From an uncultured Actinomycetes bacterium (lineage in GTDB: Bacteria > Actinomycetota > Acidimicrobiia > Acidimicrobiales > Ilumatobacteraceae): a stretch of DNA of 10,535 nt. The notes below the pieces were generated by a model, which worked only from the letters and a program-made list of their open reading frames with translations, was not told the DNA's origin and searched no databases. The stretch covers positions 1 to 10,535 of the forward strand of contig CAIOHI010000069.1 of the NCBI GenBank assembly GCA_903858075.1, in the 5' to 3' direction. The position numbers and the translations under genes are program-made. Shown here one piece after another: positions 1-6,445 of the stretch. Each line of letters opens with the position of its first letter. Positions within the stretch are counted from its first letter, which is position 1.

Positions 1-252
1 GATTGCTCGGTAAACACTGGTCAGACCTGCTGGTCGTATTCAAACTGGCACCTGCCTTCAAAGGATGAACTTTTAGCGATGTATGCAATGCGTACAGAGA
101 TTGGGCTTACTGAAGGTAAGTATTGGTCATCAACAGAATGGGCTTCTTCTCCACAGGATTGGGCCTATGCGCTTGATGTAAGTACTGGTGAAATGAATTC
201 TTGGTGGAAAGCAAATAACTTCTACGTTCGCCCTGTGCGCTATTTCGGCTAG
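1..252 (+). CDS. Lcl_C/DUF1566 domain protein, 3' end only
   Basis: Frame 1 is open from the window edge to a TAG at 250-252, giving 83 C-terminal residues; the start lies outside. The residues show the DUF1566 (Lcl C-terminal) signature in order: WHLPSKDEL, then YWSSTE, then an alternating Trp/Tyr/Ala strand (DWAYALDV), then an ending in VRPVRYFG. The same elements occur twice in the next gene, which ends in RPIRSFG, so the two are tandem paralogues. The family is named for the C-terminal domain of the Legionella collagen-like adhesin, and members are usually exported and thought to bind surfaces or glycans; the role here is unknown. There is a CxxxxxxxxC-type Cys pair just before WHLPS (C2 and C10 of the visible part). 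GC is about 46 percent by hand count, close to the matching part of the next gene (about 49 percent), so there is no sign of separate origin. Confidence 0.85.
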   Translation, partial: DCSVNTGQTCWSYSNWHLPSKDELLAMYAMRTEIGLTEGKYWSSTEWASSPQDWAYALDVSTGEMNSWWKANNFYVRPVRYFG

Positions 253-294
253 TTCTGTCGTGACTTCTGTATAGGTGTGTACTAAACCTGACGT

Positions 295-1581
295 ATGAGG
301 TTGAAGGTTTGTCTTGCGGTTCTCTGTATCTCTGTGAGTCTTGTAGTGGTCGTCGCACCTGCCAGTGCATCTGCGCGAACATGCGCACTTGGTGGAACCT
401 GCAAGGTGGGCGACGTGGGGCCAGGTGGCGGAACCGTGGTGTACGACGCAGGTGAAGTGAAGTGGTGGGGCCGTTACCTTGAAGTGTTGCCCCTCACTCA
501 GGGGCGCGGGCTGCCATGGTCGGTGAAGACAGCGGAGTCGGTCTACGAAGGTGAAACTGTATTGCGACAAGGCATTGGATGGGGTCGTGAAAATACCACA
601 GTGATTGTTGCGCAAAATGGTGAAGAAAAATACGCCGCGAAGTTTGTAGATGATTTCAGTACGGGTGGAAAGAGCGACTGGTTCCTTCCGTCGCGCGATG
701 AACTTGACGCGGTGTACAACGCAAGCATCATTGTGGGTACGCCGAAAGTTTTACCAATGCCATATTGGTCGTCATCGGAGAACTCGGCAAAGTATGCGTG
801 GTATCAACTCTTTCAAGACGGCACGCAATTCACCGATGAAAACAAAGTGGGTCAGAGCAATGGCAACAAGCAGCTGCGTAAAAGCCAAGTTCATGCAGGG
901 TCAAGTTTTCCTTCATTACCTTTTCATCTTGTTGCCATGAGGTCGTTTCCTGCGGGAATAGGGACAAAGCCCTCTGGCTCGCCAGTAACGATGACCGGCA
1001 ATTCATGCACCAATACCGGGCCATGTGCGGTGGGTGACGTTGGACCAGCAGGAGGAATCATTTTCCATGATGCCGGGCCACGTAGTGACGGCGACAGATA
1101 CTTCGAGGTTGGTCCGGTGGAAACTGAAGTGGCGGGTATTCCCTGGAAGCCGTTGACCTTCAACGACAAACAGACTCCCTTATATATAGGTAACGCAAAA
1201 GTGTCGGCAAAAGTGCAACGGGTGGTCGCCAAAGCCTTTGGAATGGGGGAAGGCAACACTTCACAGATTGTGCAGAGGTATCGCAGGGGGAACTACCCGG
1301 CGAGGTACGCAAGCACTTTGGTCTTCGGTGGCTTCGACGACTGGTACCTGCCATCGAAAGAAGAGTTGCGCTTGGTGTATCGCACCTTGGGTACTGCAAC
1401 TCCTCGCCTGGGGAACTTTGGAAAGAGTTTTTATTGGACCTCCAGCGAATATGACCTCAATAATGCGTGGACAGTGAACTTCAAAGACGGCCAAGAATTT
1501 GATAGGGAAAAGTGGCTTGTTCCGAATTCTGAAACCGGTATGAAGGCGATACGTACTAGGCCAATTCGTTCTTTTGGATAG
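295..1581 (+). CDS. Secreted protein with two tandem DUF1566/Lcl_C-type units
   Basis: This is a 428-residue protein. Residues 1-27 form a classical signal peptide: MRLK, a hydrophobic core rich in Leu and Val, then APASASA with probable cleavage after residue 27. The mature chain is an internal duplication. Unit 1 (about 28-220) and unit 2 (about 236-428) each begin with a C-x5-C pair followed by VGDVGPGGG or VGDVGPAGG and a YDAG/HDAG turn. Each continues with FSTGGKSDWFLPS or FGGFDDWYLPS and then DEL/EEL, then YWSSSE or YWTSSE, then an aromatic strand with QDG/KDG, and ends in AMRSFP or RPIRSFG. This is the DUF1566/Lcl_C pattern, and it implies an extracellular, possibly disulfide-stapled binding module. 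The ATG at 295 is favoured because it starts exactly at the signal peptide, although no Shine-Dalgarno sequence precedes it. The upstream gene is a paralogue 42 bp away. The stop touches the downstream nuclease gene. Substrate or ligand is not recognisable. Confidence 0.88.
   Translation: MRLKVCLAVLCISVSLVVVVAPASASARTCALGGTCKVGDVGPGGGTVVYDAGEVKWWGRYLEVLPLTQGRGLPWSVKTAESVYEGETVLRQGIGWGRENTTVIVAQNGEEKYAAKFVDDFSTGGKSDWFLPSRDELDAVYNASIIVGTPKVLPMPYWSSSENSAKYAWYQLFQDGTQFTDENKVGQSNGNKQLRKSQVHAGSSFPSLPFHLVAMRSFPAGIGTKPSGSPVTMTGNSCTNTGPCAVGDVGPAGGIIFHDAGPRSDGDRYFEVGPVETEVAGIPWKPLTFNDKQTPLYIGNAKVSAKVQRVVAKAFGMGEGNTSQIVQRYRRGNYPARYASTLVFGGFDDWYLPSKEELRLVYRTLGTATPRLGNFGKSFYWTSSEYDLNNAWTVNFKDGQEFDREKWLVPNSETGMKAIRTRPIRSFG
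376..954 (+). repeat. DUF1566 unit 1 of an internal duplication
   Basis: This region encodes residues 28-220 of the secreted protein: C30-x5-C36, GDVGPGGG at 39-46, DWFLPSRDEL at 128-137, YWSSSE at 157-162 and AMRSFP at 214-219. It is equivalent to unit 2 (1000-1578). The similarity is at protein level only; the DNA has diverged, so the duplication is old. Confidence 0.75.
1000..1578 (+). repeat. DUF1566 unit 2 of an internal duplication
   Basis: This region encodes residues 236-428: C238-x5-C244, GDVGPAGG at 247-254, DWYLPSKEEL at 349-358, YWTSSE at 380-385 and the terminal RPIRSFG. Its C-terminal half also matches the partial gene at 1-252, so three copies of this domain lie in the first 1.6 kb. 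Confidence 0.75.
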
Positions 1582-1591
1582 TGTGCCTGTG

Positions 1592-3238
1592 ATGCTTGCC
1601 GCGGTTGAAGAACTTCTCAGTTTGCCCCTGCAAGACGTTTACTTTTGTGTCCTCGACCTAGAGACCACGGGCTCTTCAGCAAAGAATGGCGGCATTACAG
1701 AAATTGGCGCAGTGAAGTATGTGGGCGGTGAAGAAGTAGCGCGGTTTAACACTTTCATTAACCCAGGGCATGCCATACCTCCGTACATTGTGCTTCTCAC
1801 AGGAATTACTGACACCATGGTGCATAACGCACCTTCAATAGAAGAGGTGCTCCCCGAACTTCTCGAGTTCATTGGTACATCAGTGGTTGTTGCTCATAAC
1901 GCACGTTTCGACGTGGGCTTTATTAATGCGGCACTCATTGAAGATGGCAGAGCAACGCTGAACAACGTGGTTATTGACACGGTTTCACTTGCTCGGCGCT
2001 TGGTGGGTTCAGAAGTTCCGAATTGCAAGCTCGCAACCTTGGCTTCAAGTTTGCGGTTGCAGCATCAACCTGCACACCGTGCTCTTGACGATGTTCTTGC
2101 CACTGGCGACCTATTGCACTATCTCATTGAACGGGCCTCTGGCTTTAACGTGGTCACCCTCGACGACCTCATCATGCTCCCGTCGTTAGGCGCACACCCT
2201 GAGTCGGCAAAATTGTCACTGACCCAAGATCTGCCACGCACACCAGGTGTGTATATGTTTGTTGATGCTGGTGGAAAGATCCTTTACATAGGTAAAGCCA
2301 CCAACTTGCGCAGCCGAGTGCGTAGTTACTTTGGTGCGGGGGAGACGCGCAAAAAAGTGGGGGCACTGCTGAAGTTGGTGAAGGGCGTGCACTTTATTGA
2401 GACACCCGACCCCGTTACTGCCGAGGTGCTGGAAATACGCCTGATAGGCAAATTGCGTCCGCGGTACAACTTTGTGGGAACACGTAGTGAGAAGTACTGC
2501 TACGTGCGCCTGACGACCGATGAAGAATGGCCACGACTTGTGGTGACCAAGGTGCCTTCCGCAAAAGGTATTTCTATTGGTCCCATTTCTACGCGCACGA
2601 TGGCGAGGGAAATGATTGAGGCCATTGAATCGGTAGTTCCATTGCGTCGATGCACCGTGCGTATGGGGCGTAATTATGTGGCGTCACCCGATGCTCCCGT
2701 ATGTTCTGCAGCGCAACTGGGGCTAGCGCAGTGTCCGTGCTCGGGTTCGGCCGACCCTGTGAGTTACGCCGCAATAGTGCAAACCGTGGCCGACGCATTG
2801 ACCCAAAAGTCAACACATGTACTTGAACTGCTCGATGAGAAAATGAAAGAGCATTCTGCTGCTCGTCAATTTGAAGGTGCTGCTCTTATTCGCGATCGTA
2901 TTCAGACCATCAATACCATTTTGCGACGGCACCGCCAGGCCACAGCGCTGCGCCAGGCGCCGTCACTCACCATCCAAGCTGGCGACATTGTGTATGAAAT
3001 GGAGTGCGGCTTATTGAAGGCGACGCATGCTGGCACGGCATTTACGCCAAGTGCTGCTGCTCAACAGTTTGCGCATTCCATGCGGATGCCTCGACTAATG
3101 GAAGATATTGAGTCGCTCCTTGCAATGCCAAGTGCGGAAGAAGGTGTGGCTGAGGGGTTAGTGCCGTCTCAGTTGTTAGACGAAATCTTGTGTTTGGCCC
3201 GTGTGGCAGAGACTGCTGGGTATTTCTCTGACAAGTAG
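1592..3238 (+). CDS. DEDDh 3'-5' exonuclease fused to UvrC/Cho-like GIY-YIG endonuclease half
   Basis: This is probably a cytoplasmic DNA-repair or processing nuclease of 548 residues from the ATG at 1592. Frame-compatible alternatives are GTG 1583 and TTG 1574; none has a strong ribosome site, and TTG would overlap the upstream stop by 8 nt. Residues 16-180 are a DnaQ/epsilon-like exonuclease with all DEDDh residues: D22 and E24 in LDLETTG, D107 in HNARFD, and H162 and D167 in HRALDD. Residues 215-295 are a GIY-YIG domain: GVY at 219-221, YIGKATNLRSR at 232-242, and the metal-binding Glu E281 in VLEIRLI, followed by RPRYN. C354, C371, C381 and C383 fall where UvrC carries its four-cysteine cluster. 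A UVR-type helical segment lies near 410-445. The RNase H-like and HhH halves of UvrC are absent, as in Cho. The architecture matches actinobacterial exonuclease/UvrC fusions such as Rv2191 (about 645 aa), so this copy is shorter. Family knowledge supports the nuclease call; the physiological substrate is inferred. Confidence 0.9.
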   Translation: MLAAVEELLSLPLQDVYFCVLDLETTGSSAKNGGITEIGAVKYVGGEEVARFNTFINPGHAIPPYIVLLTGITDTMVHNAPSIEEVLPELLEFIGTSVVVAHNARFDVGFINAALIEDGRATLNNVVIDTVSLARRLVGSEVPNCKLATLASSLRLQHQPAHRALDDVLATGDLLHYLIERASGFNVVTLDDLIMLPSLGAHPESAKLSLTQDLPRTPGVYMFVDAGGKILYIGKATNLRSRVRSYFGAGETRKKVGALLKLVKGVHFIETPDPVTAEVLEIRLIGKLRPRYNFVGTRSEKYCYVRLTTDEEWPRLVVTKVPSAKGISIGPISTRTMAREMIEAIESVVPLRRCTVRMGRNYVASPDAPVCSAAQLGLAQCPCSGSADPVSYAAIVQTVADALTQKSTHVLELLDEKMKEHSAARQFEGAALIRDRIQTINTILRRHRQATALRQAPSLTIQAGDIVYEMECGLLKATHAGTAFTPSAAAQQFAHSMRMPRLMEDIESLLAMPSAEEGVAEGLVPSQLLDEILCLARVAETAGYFSDK

Positions 3239-3276
3239 GTGGGCTTGGTCTGCTCGGTATTGTTGAATCAGGCTCA

Positions 3277-3283
3277 AGGGGGA
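3277..3283 (+). promoter_or_regulatory. Ribosome binding site deciding the P450 start
   Basis: AAGGGGGA at 3276-3283 lies four bases before the ATG at 3287. It is the best purine-rich site in this region and supports that ATG over the GTG at 3239, which sits directly on the preceding stop codon and would add 16 residues unlike a P450 N-terminus. Confidence 0.65.
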
Positions 3284-3286
3284 TAC

Positions 3287-4483
3287 ATGTCTGTTGATTT
3301 CAGTTTAGATTCACACGATTTTCAAGAGCGACCAGCCGAATATTTCGAGCAACTGCGTGGGCAGTGCCCTGTTGCTCATGCCGATTTACCGGCGCCATTT
3401 TTCGTGGTGTCGCAAAACGCCGATGTGGCTGCTGTGCTGCGCGATAGCGATGTGTGGAAGAGCAAGTTTGGTCCGGGCCTTGCGTACCACGGTGGCGGAG
3501 TATTGGTATCGGTTGACCCGCCAAAGCACACCACCGATCGTTTAGCTATTACAAAGATCTTCAAGCCCTCGGCAATTGAAGAGATGCGTGGCGACATTGA
3601 AGTGCTGGTGAAAGACGTGGTGTCTCAGTTCGCGGCAACCGAAGGTAACGCAGGCGATCTCATTCGTGGAGTAGGAATGCCTATTCCGCTCACCATTATG
3701 TGTTGGCTACTCGGTACGCCAGTGAGTGACATTGAAAAGTTTCGCCAGTGGGTATTGCCCATGGCTGAAGCAGTGTCGGCTATAGATGGGCGCATGGGCG
3801 ATGTGACGGCGCAGGCCTATAAGAGCTTTGGTGAGTACTTCTGGCCCCATGTGAAAACCCGTGCAGCGTTCATTGAAGCGGGTGGAGACGCGCCCGACGA
3901 TCTGCTTACTCGCTTGCTCACTGTTGAGCGCGATGGGCAAAAGCTCACACAAGAAGACGTGATGGGCTTTTGTCAATTCTTGATGGTGGCAGGAAGCGCA
4001 ACTACCACTCTTCTCATTGGCAATGTGATGAGCCGCATCATTGATAACCCTGCACTTGCTGCGCGGCTCATTGCCGACCCGTCGCTCATTGAAATTGCCG
4101 TAGAGGAAAGCTTGCGTATTGATGCACCAGTGCATGGTCTGTTTCGCACCAACGATGAGCCGGTGTGCATGCAAGGTGTTGATATTCCTGTCGACAGCAA
4201 GGTGCTGGCGCTGTTCGGCTCGGCAAACCTCGACCCCAATGTGTGGGAAAACCCCGAAGAGTTCAGTTTGGAGCGCGACCCCGTGCAATTGCGTAAGCAC
4301 TTTGCATTTGGAGTGGGCATTCACTATTGCCTCGGTGCGCCACTCGCACGTATGGAAGCGCAGCTTGCAGTACAAGAAATGCTTACGCGCCTACCAAATT
4401 TACAAAGTAATGGCGAGCGCCAACTTGTGAAGGCTGCAGTTCTCAAAGGTTTCGAAGTACTACCAGTGAAGTGGGGCAATTAA
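3287..4483 (+). CDS. Cytochrome P450 (bacterial soluble class)
   Basis: This is a 398-residue soluble P450 with no membrane anchor, the usual length for bacterial class I enzymes. Diagnostic elements in order: C-helix H81-T-T-D-R85 after a DPPKH stretch (heme propionate contacts); I-helix A235-G-S-A-T-T240; K-helix ExxR (E274, R277); an ANLDP stretch before the meander; and the heme loop FGVGIHYCLG with the thiolate ligand C348. It should catalyse NAD(P)H-driven mono-oxygenation of an organic substrate. The substrate cannot be told from sequence. The acid that normally precedes the I-helix Thr (as in AGxDT or AGxET) is Ala238 here, which is unusual. No ferredoxin or ferredoxin reductase lies in the window, so the electron donor must be elsewhere unless the next gene contributes. 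The TAA stop is followed at once by the ATG of the flavoenzyme gene, so the two are almost certainly co-transcribed. The 48-nt spacer from the nuclease gene makes read-through from upstream plausible. Confidence 0.93.
   Translation: MSVDFSLDSHDFQERPAEYFEQLRGQCPVAHADLPAPFFVVSQNADVAAVLRDSDVWKSKFGPGLAYHGGGVLVSVDPPKHTTDRLAITKIFKPSAIEEMRGDIEVLVKDVVSQFAATEGNAGDLIRGVGMPIPLTIMCWLLGTPVSDIEKFRQWVLPMAEAVSAIDGRMGDVTAQAYKSFGEYFWPHVKTRAAFIEAGGDAPDDLLTRLLTVERDGQKLTQEDVMGFCQFLMVAGSATTTLLIGNVMSRIIDNPALAARLIADPSLIEIAVEESLRIDAPVHGLFRTNDEPVCMQGVDIPVDSKVLALFGSANLDPNVWENPEEFSLERDPVQLRKHFAFGVGIHYCLGAPLARMEAQLAVQEMLTRLPNLQSNGERQLVKAAVLKGFEVLPVKWGN
4471..4476 (+). promoter_or_regulatory. Ribosome binding site inside the P450 3' end
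   Basis: GTGGGG, seven bases before the ATG at 4484, lies within the last P450 codons. Together with the TAA-ATG junction it suggests translational coupling. The motif is G-rich but not a perfect Shine-Dalgarno sequence. Confidence 0.4.
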
Positions 4484-6445
4484 ATGTACGAAAATGTCTT
4501 TCAACCACTCAAGGTGGGTGGCATTACTCTCCACAACCGCATTGTGCGCACTGCGCATTCCACCGGTGCGGGCTGGGTCGACACCAGCGATGCATTTATG
4601 GCATACCACACCGAACGCGCAAAGGGTGGAGTAGCACTTTCCATTTTGGAAATTGCGGGCGTTCACCCGAGTGCACCAACACACATTCCTGTTTATGACG
4701 ACCGTGTATTGGGTGGCTATGAGAAGTTGATGGCGTCTATTCGCCCGCATGGCATGAAGGTGTTTCAGCAGCTGTGGCATGGAGGAAGTGCAACGGGGGT
4801 GAACCCACTCGGTGGCGCACCGTGGAGTGCAAGTGATATTCCTAACCCACGTACAGGCGTAGTGCCTCGCCCCATGACGAAGGGCATGATTGATGAAGTT
4901 GTTGCTTCATTTGCTCGTGCTGCTCGACGTGTAAAAGACGGCGGGCTTGACGGCATTGAAATTCATGCTGCGCACGGTTATTTGGTGGGGCAGTTTTTGT
5001 CGCCTGCCACCAACCATCGTGAAGATGAATACGGCGGCACATTTGAAAACCGCAACAGGTTCTTGGTGGAAATTTTGGAAGCCATTCGCAATGAAGTGGG
5101 TGCCGACTTCCCGTTGGGCATTCGCTTGTCAGCCGATGAGGAAGTTCCTGGTGGAATGCGAACAGACGACACAGTGCAAGTGGCGAAGTATTCAGAACAT
5201 CTTGTTGACTTTGTCGATGTCTCGCTTGGCAGTTACTACCGCTTTTACAAGCTTTTGTCGACCATGGACGACCCGCTTGGCTATGAATTGCCCAAGAGCG
5301 AAGCAGTGACGCGCGAACTGTCGGTACCCACCATGGTGACGGGTCGCATTATGACGCTCGATCATGCCGACCATGTGGTGGGCAGTGGCATTGCCGACAT
5401 GGTGTCAATGGTGCGTGCGCTTATTGCCGACCCATACCTGGTGGCAAAAGCACGCGATGGCCGTGAAGCAGAAATTCGCCCGTGCATTGGTTCAAGCCAG
5501 GGTTGTGTGGGTCTGCTCATGAGCACCGGCAAAATGGCCTGCGTAGTGAACATTGCTGCAGGTCAAGAACACAAAACCGAGTTTGAAGTGCCCGAGAAAT
5601 CTGCAGTGCGAAAAAAGGTGGTCATTGTTGGTGGCGGGCCAGCTGGCTTGGAAGCCGCGCGTACCGCTGCGCTGCGTGGACACGATGTAGTGCTCTTTGA
5701 AATGCAGAAGTCACTAGGTGGGCAAGTAGCTATTGCAGCAACCGCACCACACAGGGCCGACATTGGTGCCATCACTCGTTGGCTAGCTGAAGAGGTAAAA
5801 CGCTTAGGTGTTGATGTTCGTTTGTCGACGCCAGTTGACCCCGACATCATCAACGAAGAAAAGCCCGATGAGGTGATTATTGCAACAGGGTCATCGCCAC
5901 GCCGTGATGGTTTTCAAGCAGCACGGCCAGCCGAGCCTATTCCCGGAAGTGATATGGCTCACGTGTATTCACCATGGGATGTTTTCGGTTTTGGTGGTCG
6001 CGCAAAAGTGGGCAAGCACGCAGTGGTGTTCGACGACACGGGTTCGTATGAAGCAATTTCTGTTGCCGACAAGTTGATGGAGGCGGGTGCACATGTCACT
6101 TTTGTGACTCGCCATGAAACCATTGGTGCAACTGTTCCGTACCCGCCAGCAACAGTGTTGCCGGCACGTGAGCGCCTTTTTTCTGGCTCCTTTGAATTTC
6201 TGCCGACCTCGGCAGTGCGTCGGATTACAGAAGATGCCGTGCACGTAGAAGTAGTGGGCACTGAGCGTCCGCGCATTTTGCCTGCCGATACGGTGGTTGT
6301 GTGCGGGTTTAATTCATCGAACCGTGAACTTGCCGATGCCCTTGTGGGGTCGTCTTTCCCTGTGCACGTTGTTGGTGATGCCAACGGATCGCGCACTATT
6401 CAAGTTGCGGTGCGCGATGCGGCACTTATTGCTCGTGCTGTGTAG
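4484..6445 (+). CDS. OYE-type FMN / Fe-S / FAD oxidoreductase (FadH, trimethylamine dehydrogenase-like)
   Basis: This 653-residue protein has the length and three-part order of 2,4-dienoyl-CoA reductase (FadH), BaiCD and trimethylamine dehydrogenase. Residues 1-330 are an FMN TIM barrel of the old yellow enzyme family, with FQQLWHGG near 94-101 and the active-site HAAH at 161-164 followed by GYLVGQFLSP. Residues 334-353 are the Fe-S loop, with C334, C341 and C353 but Ser337 where the family has its second Cys (expected C-x2-C-x3-C-x11-C). Residues 378-406 are an FAD-binding Rossmann fold (IVGGGPAGLE, ending in FE406); ATGSSPR follows near 467. A second dinucleotide fold at 511-545 has a degenerate glycine loop (DDTGSYEA), recalling trimethylamine dehydrogenase more than a clean NAD(P)H site. 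GDANGSRT near 631 closes the FAD site. It likely reduces an enoyl-type double bond or oxidises an amine or alcohol; the substrate is unknown. It is immediately downstream of the P450, probably in the same pathway. Its 3' end overlaps the convergent gene by 20 bp. Confidence 0.92.
   Translation: MYENVFQPLKVGGITLHNRIVRTAHSTGAGWVDTSDAFMAYHTERAKGGVALSILEIAGVHPSAPTHIPVYDDRVLGGYEKLMASIRPHGMKVFQQLWHGGSATGVNPLGGAPWSASDIPNPRTGVVPRPMTKGMIDEVVASFARAARRVKDGGLDGIEIHAAHGYLVGQFLSPATNHREDEYGGTFENRNRFLVEILEAIRNEVGADFPLGIRLSADEEVPGGMRTDDTVQVAKYSEHLVDFVDVSLGSYYRFYKLLSTMDDPLGYELPKSEAVTRELSVPTMVTGRIMTLDHADHVVGSGIADMVSMVRALIADPYLVAKARDGREAEIRPCIGSSQGCVGLLMSTGKMACVVNIAAGQEHKTEFEVPEKSAVRKKVVIVGGGPAGLEAARTAALRGHDVVLFEMQKSLGGQVAIAATAPHRADIGAITRWLAEEVKRLGVDVRLSTPVDPDIINEEKPDEVIIATGSSPRRDGFQAARPAEPIPGSDMAHVYSPWDVFGFGGRAKVGKHAVVFDDTGSYEAISVADKLMEAGAHVTFVTRHETIGATVPYPPATVLPARERLFSGSFEFLPTSAVRRITEDAVHVEVVGTERPRILPADTVVVCGFNSSNRELADALVGSSFPVHVVGDANGSRTIQVAVRDAALIARAV
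5483..5542 (+). other. Fe-S cluster loop with Cys-to-Ser change
   Basis: These codons encode C334 to C353 of the flavoenzyme. The second ligand position is TCA (Ser337) at 5492-5494. The other three cysteine codons are TGC, TGT and TGC, with standard spacing. The reading frame is intact on both sides, so this is not a frameshift. Confidence 0.8.

Noticed and set aside
1..252. Possible horizontally acquired, AT-rich gene end
   Set aside because: A hand count gives about 46 percent GC, but the homologous part of the next gene (1321-1560) is about 49 percent, so the difference is small.
1178..1192. TATATATAGG, promoter-like
   Set aside because: It lies within the second DUF1566 unit in an intact frame, with no gene starting shortly downstream on either strand.
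3239..3286. N-terminal extension of the P450 from the GTG at 3239
   Set aside because: It would start right on the preceding stop, has no ribosome site and adds residues unlike P450 N-termini. The ATG at 3287 has a good purine-rich site.
3707..4375. Long 222-residue open frame on the minus strand across the P450
   Set aside because: It lies wholly inside the P450 gene, whose frame contains every P450 signature. The minus-strand translation has no recognisable domain and is explained by codon bias.
5483..5542. Frameshift or sequencing gap as the cause of the missing Fe-S cysteine
   Set aside because: Flanking Cys spacing and the frame are exact, and the change is a single codon. A point sequencing error cannot be excluded from the window alone.
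5959..6396. 145-residue minus-strand open frame inside the flavoenzyme gene
   Set aside because: It is a shadow of the coding strand. The flavoenzyme frame carries the FAD and dinucleotide folds here and continues unbroken.
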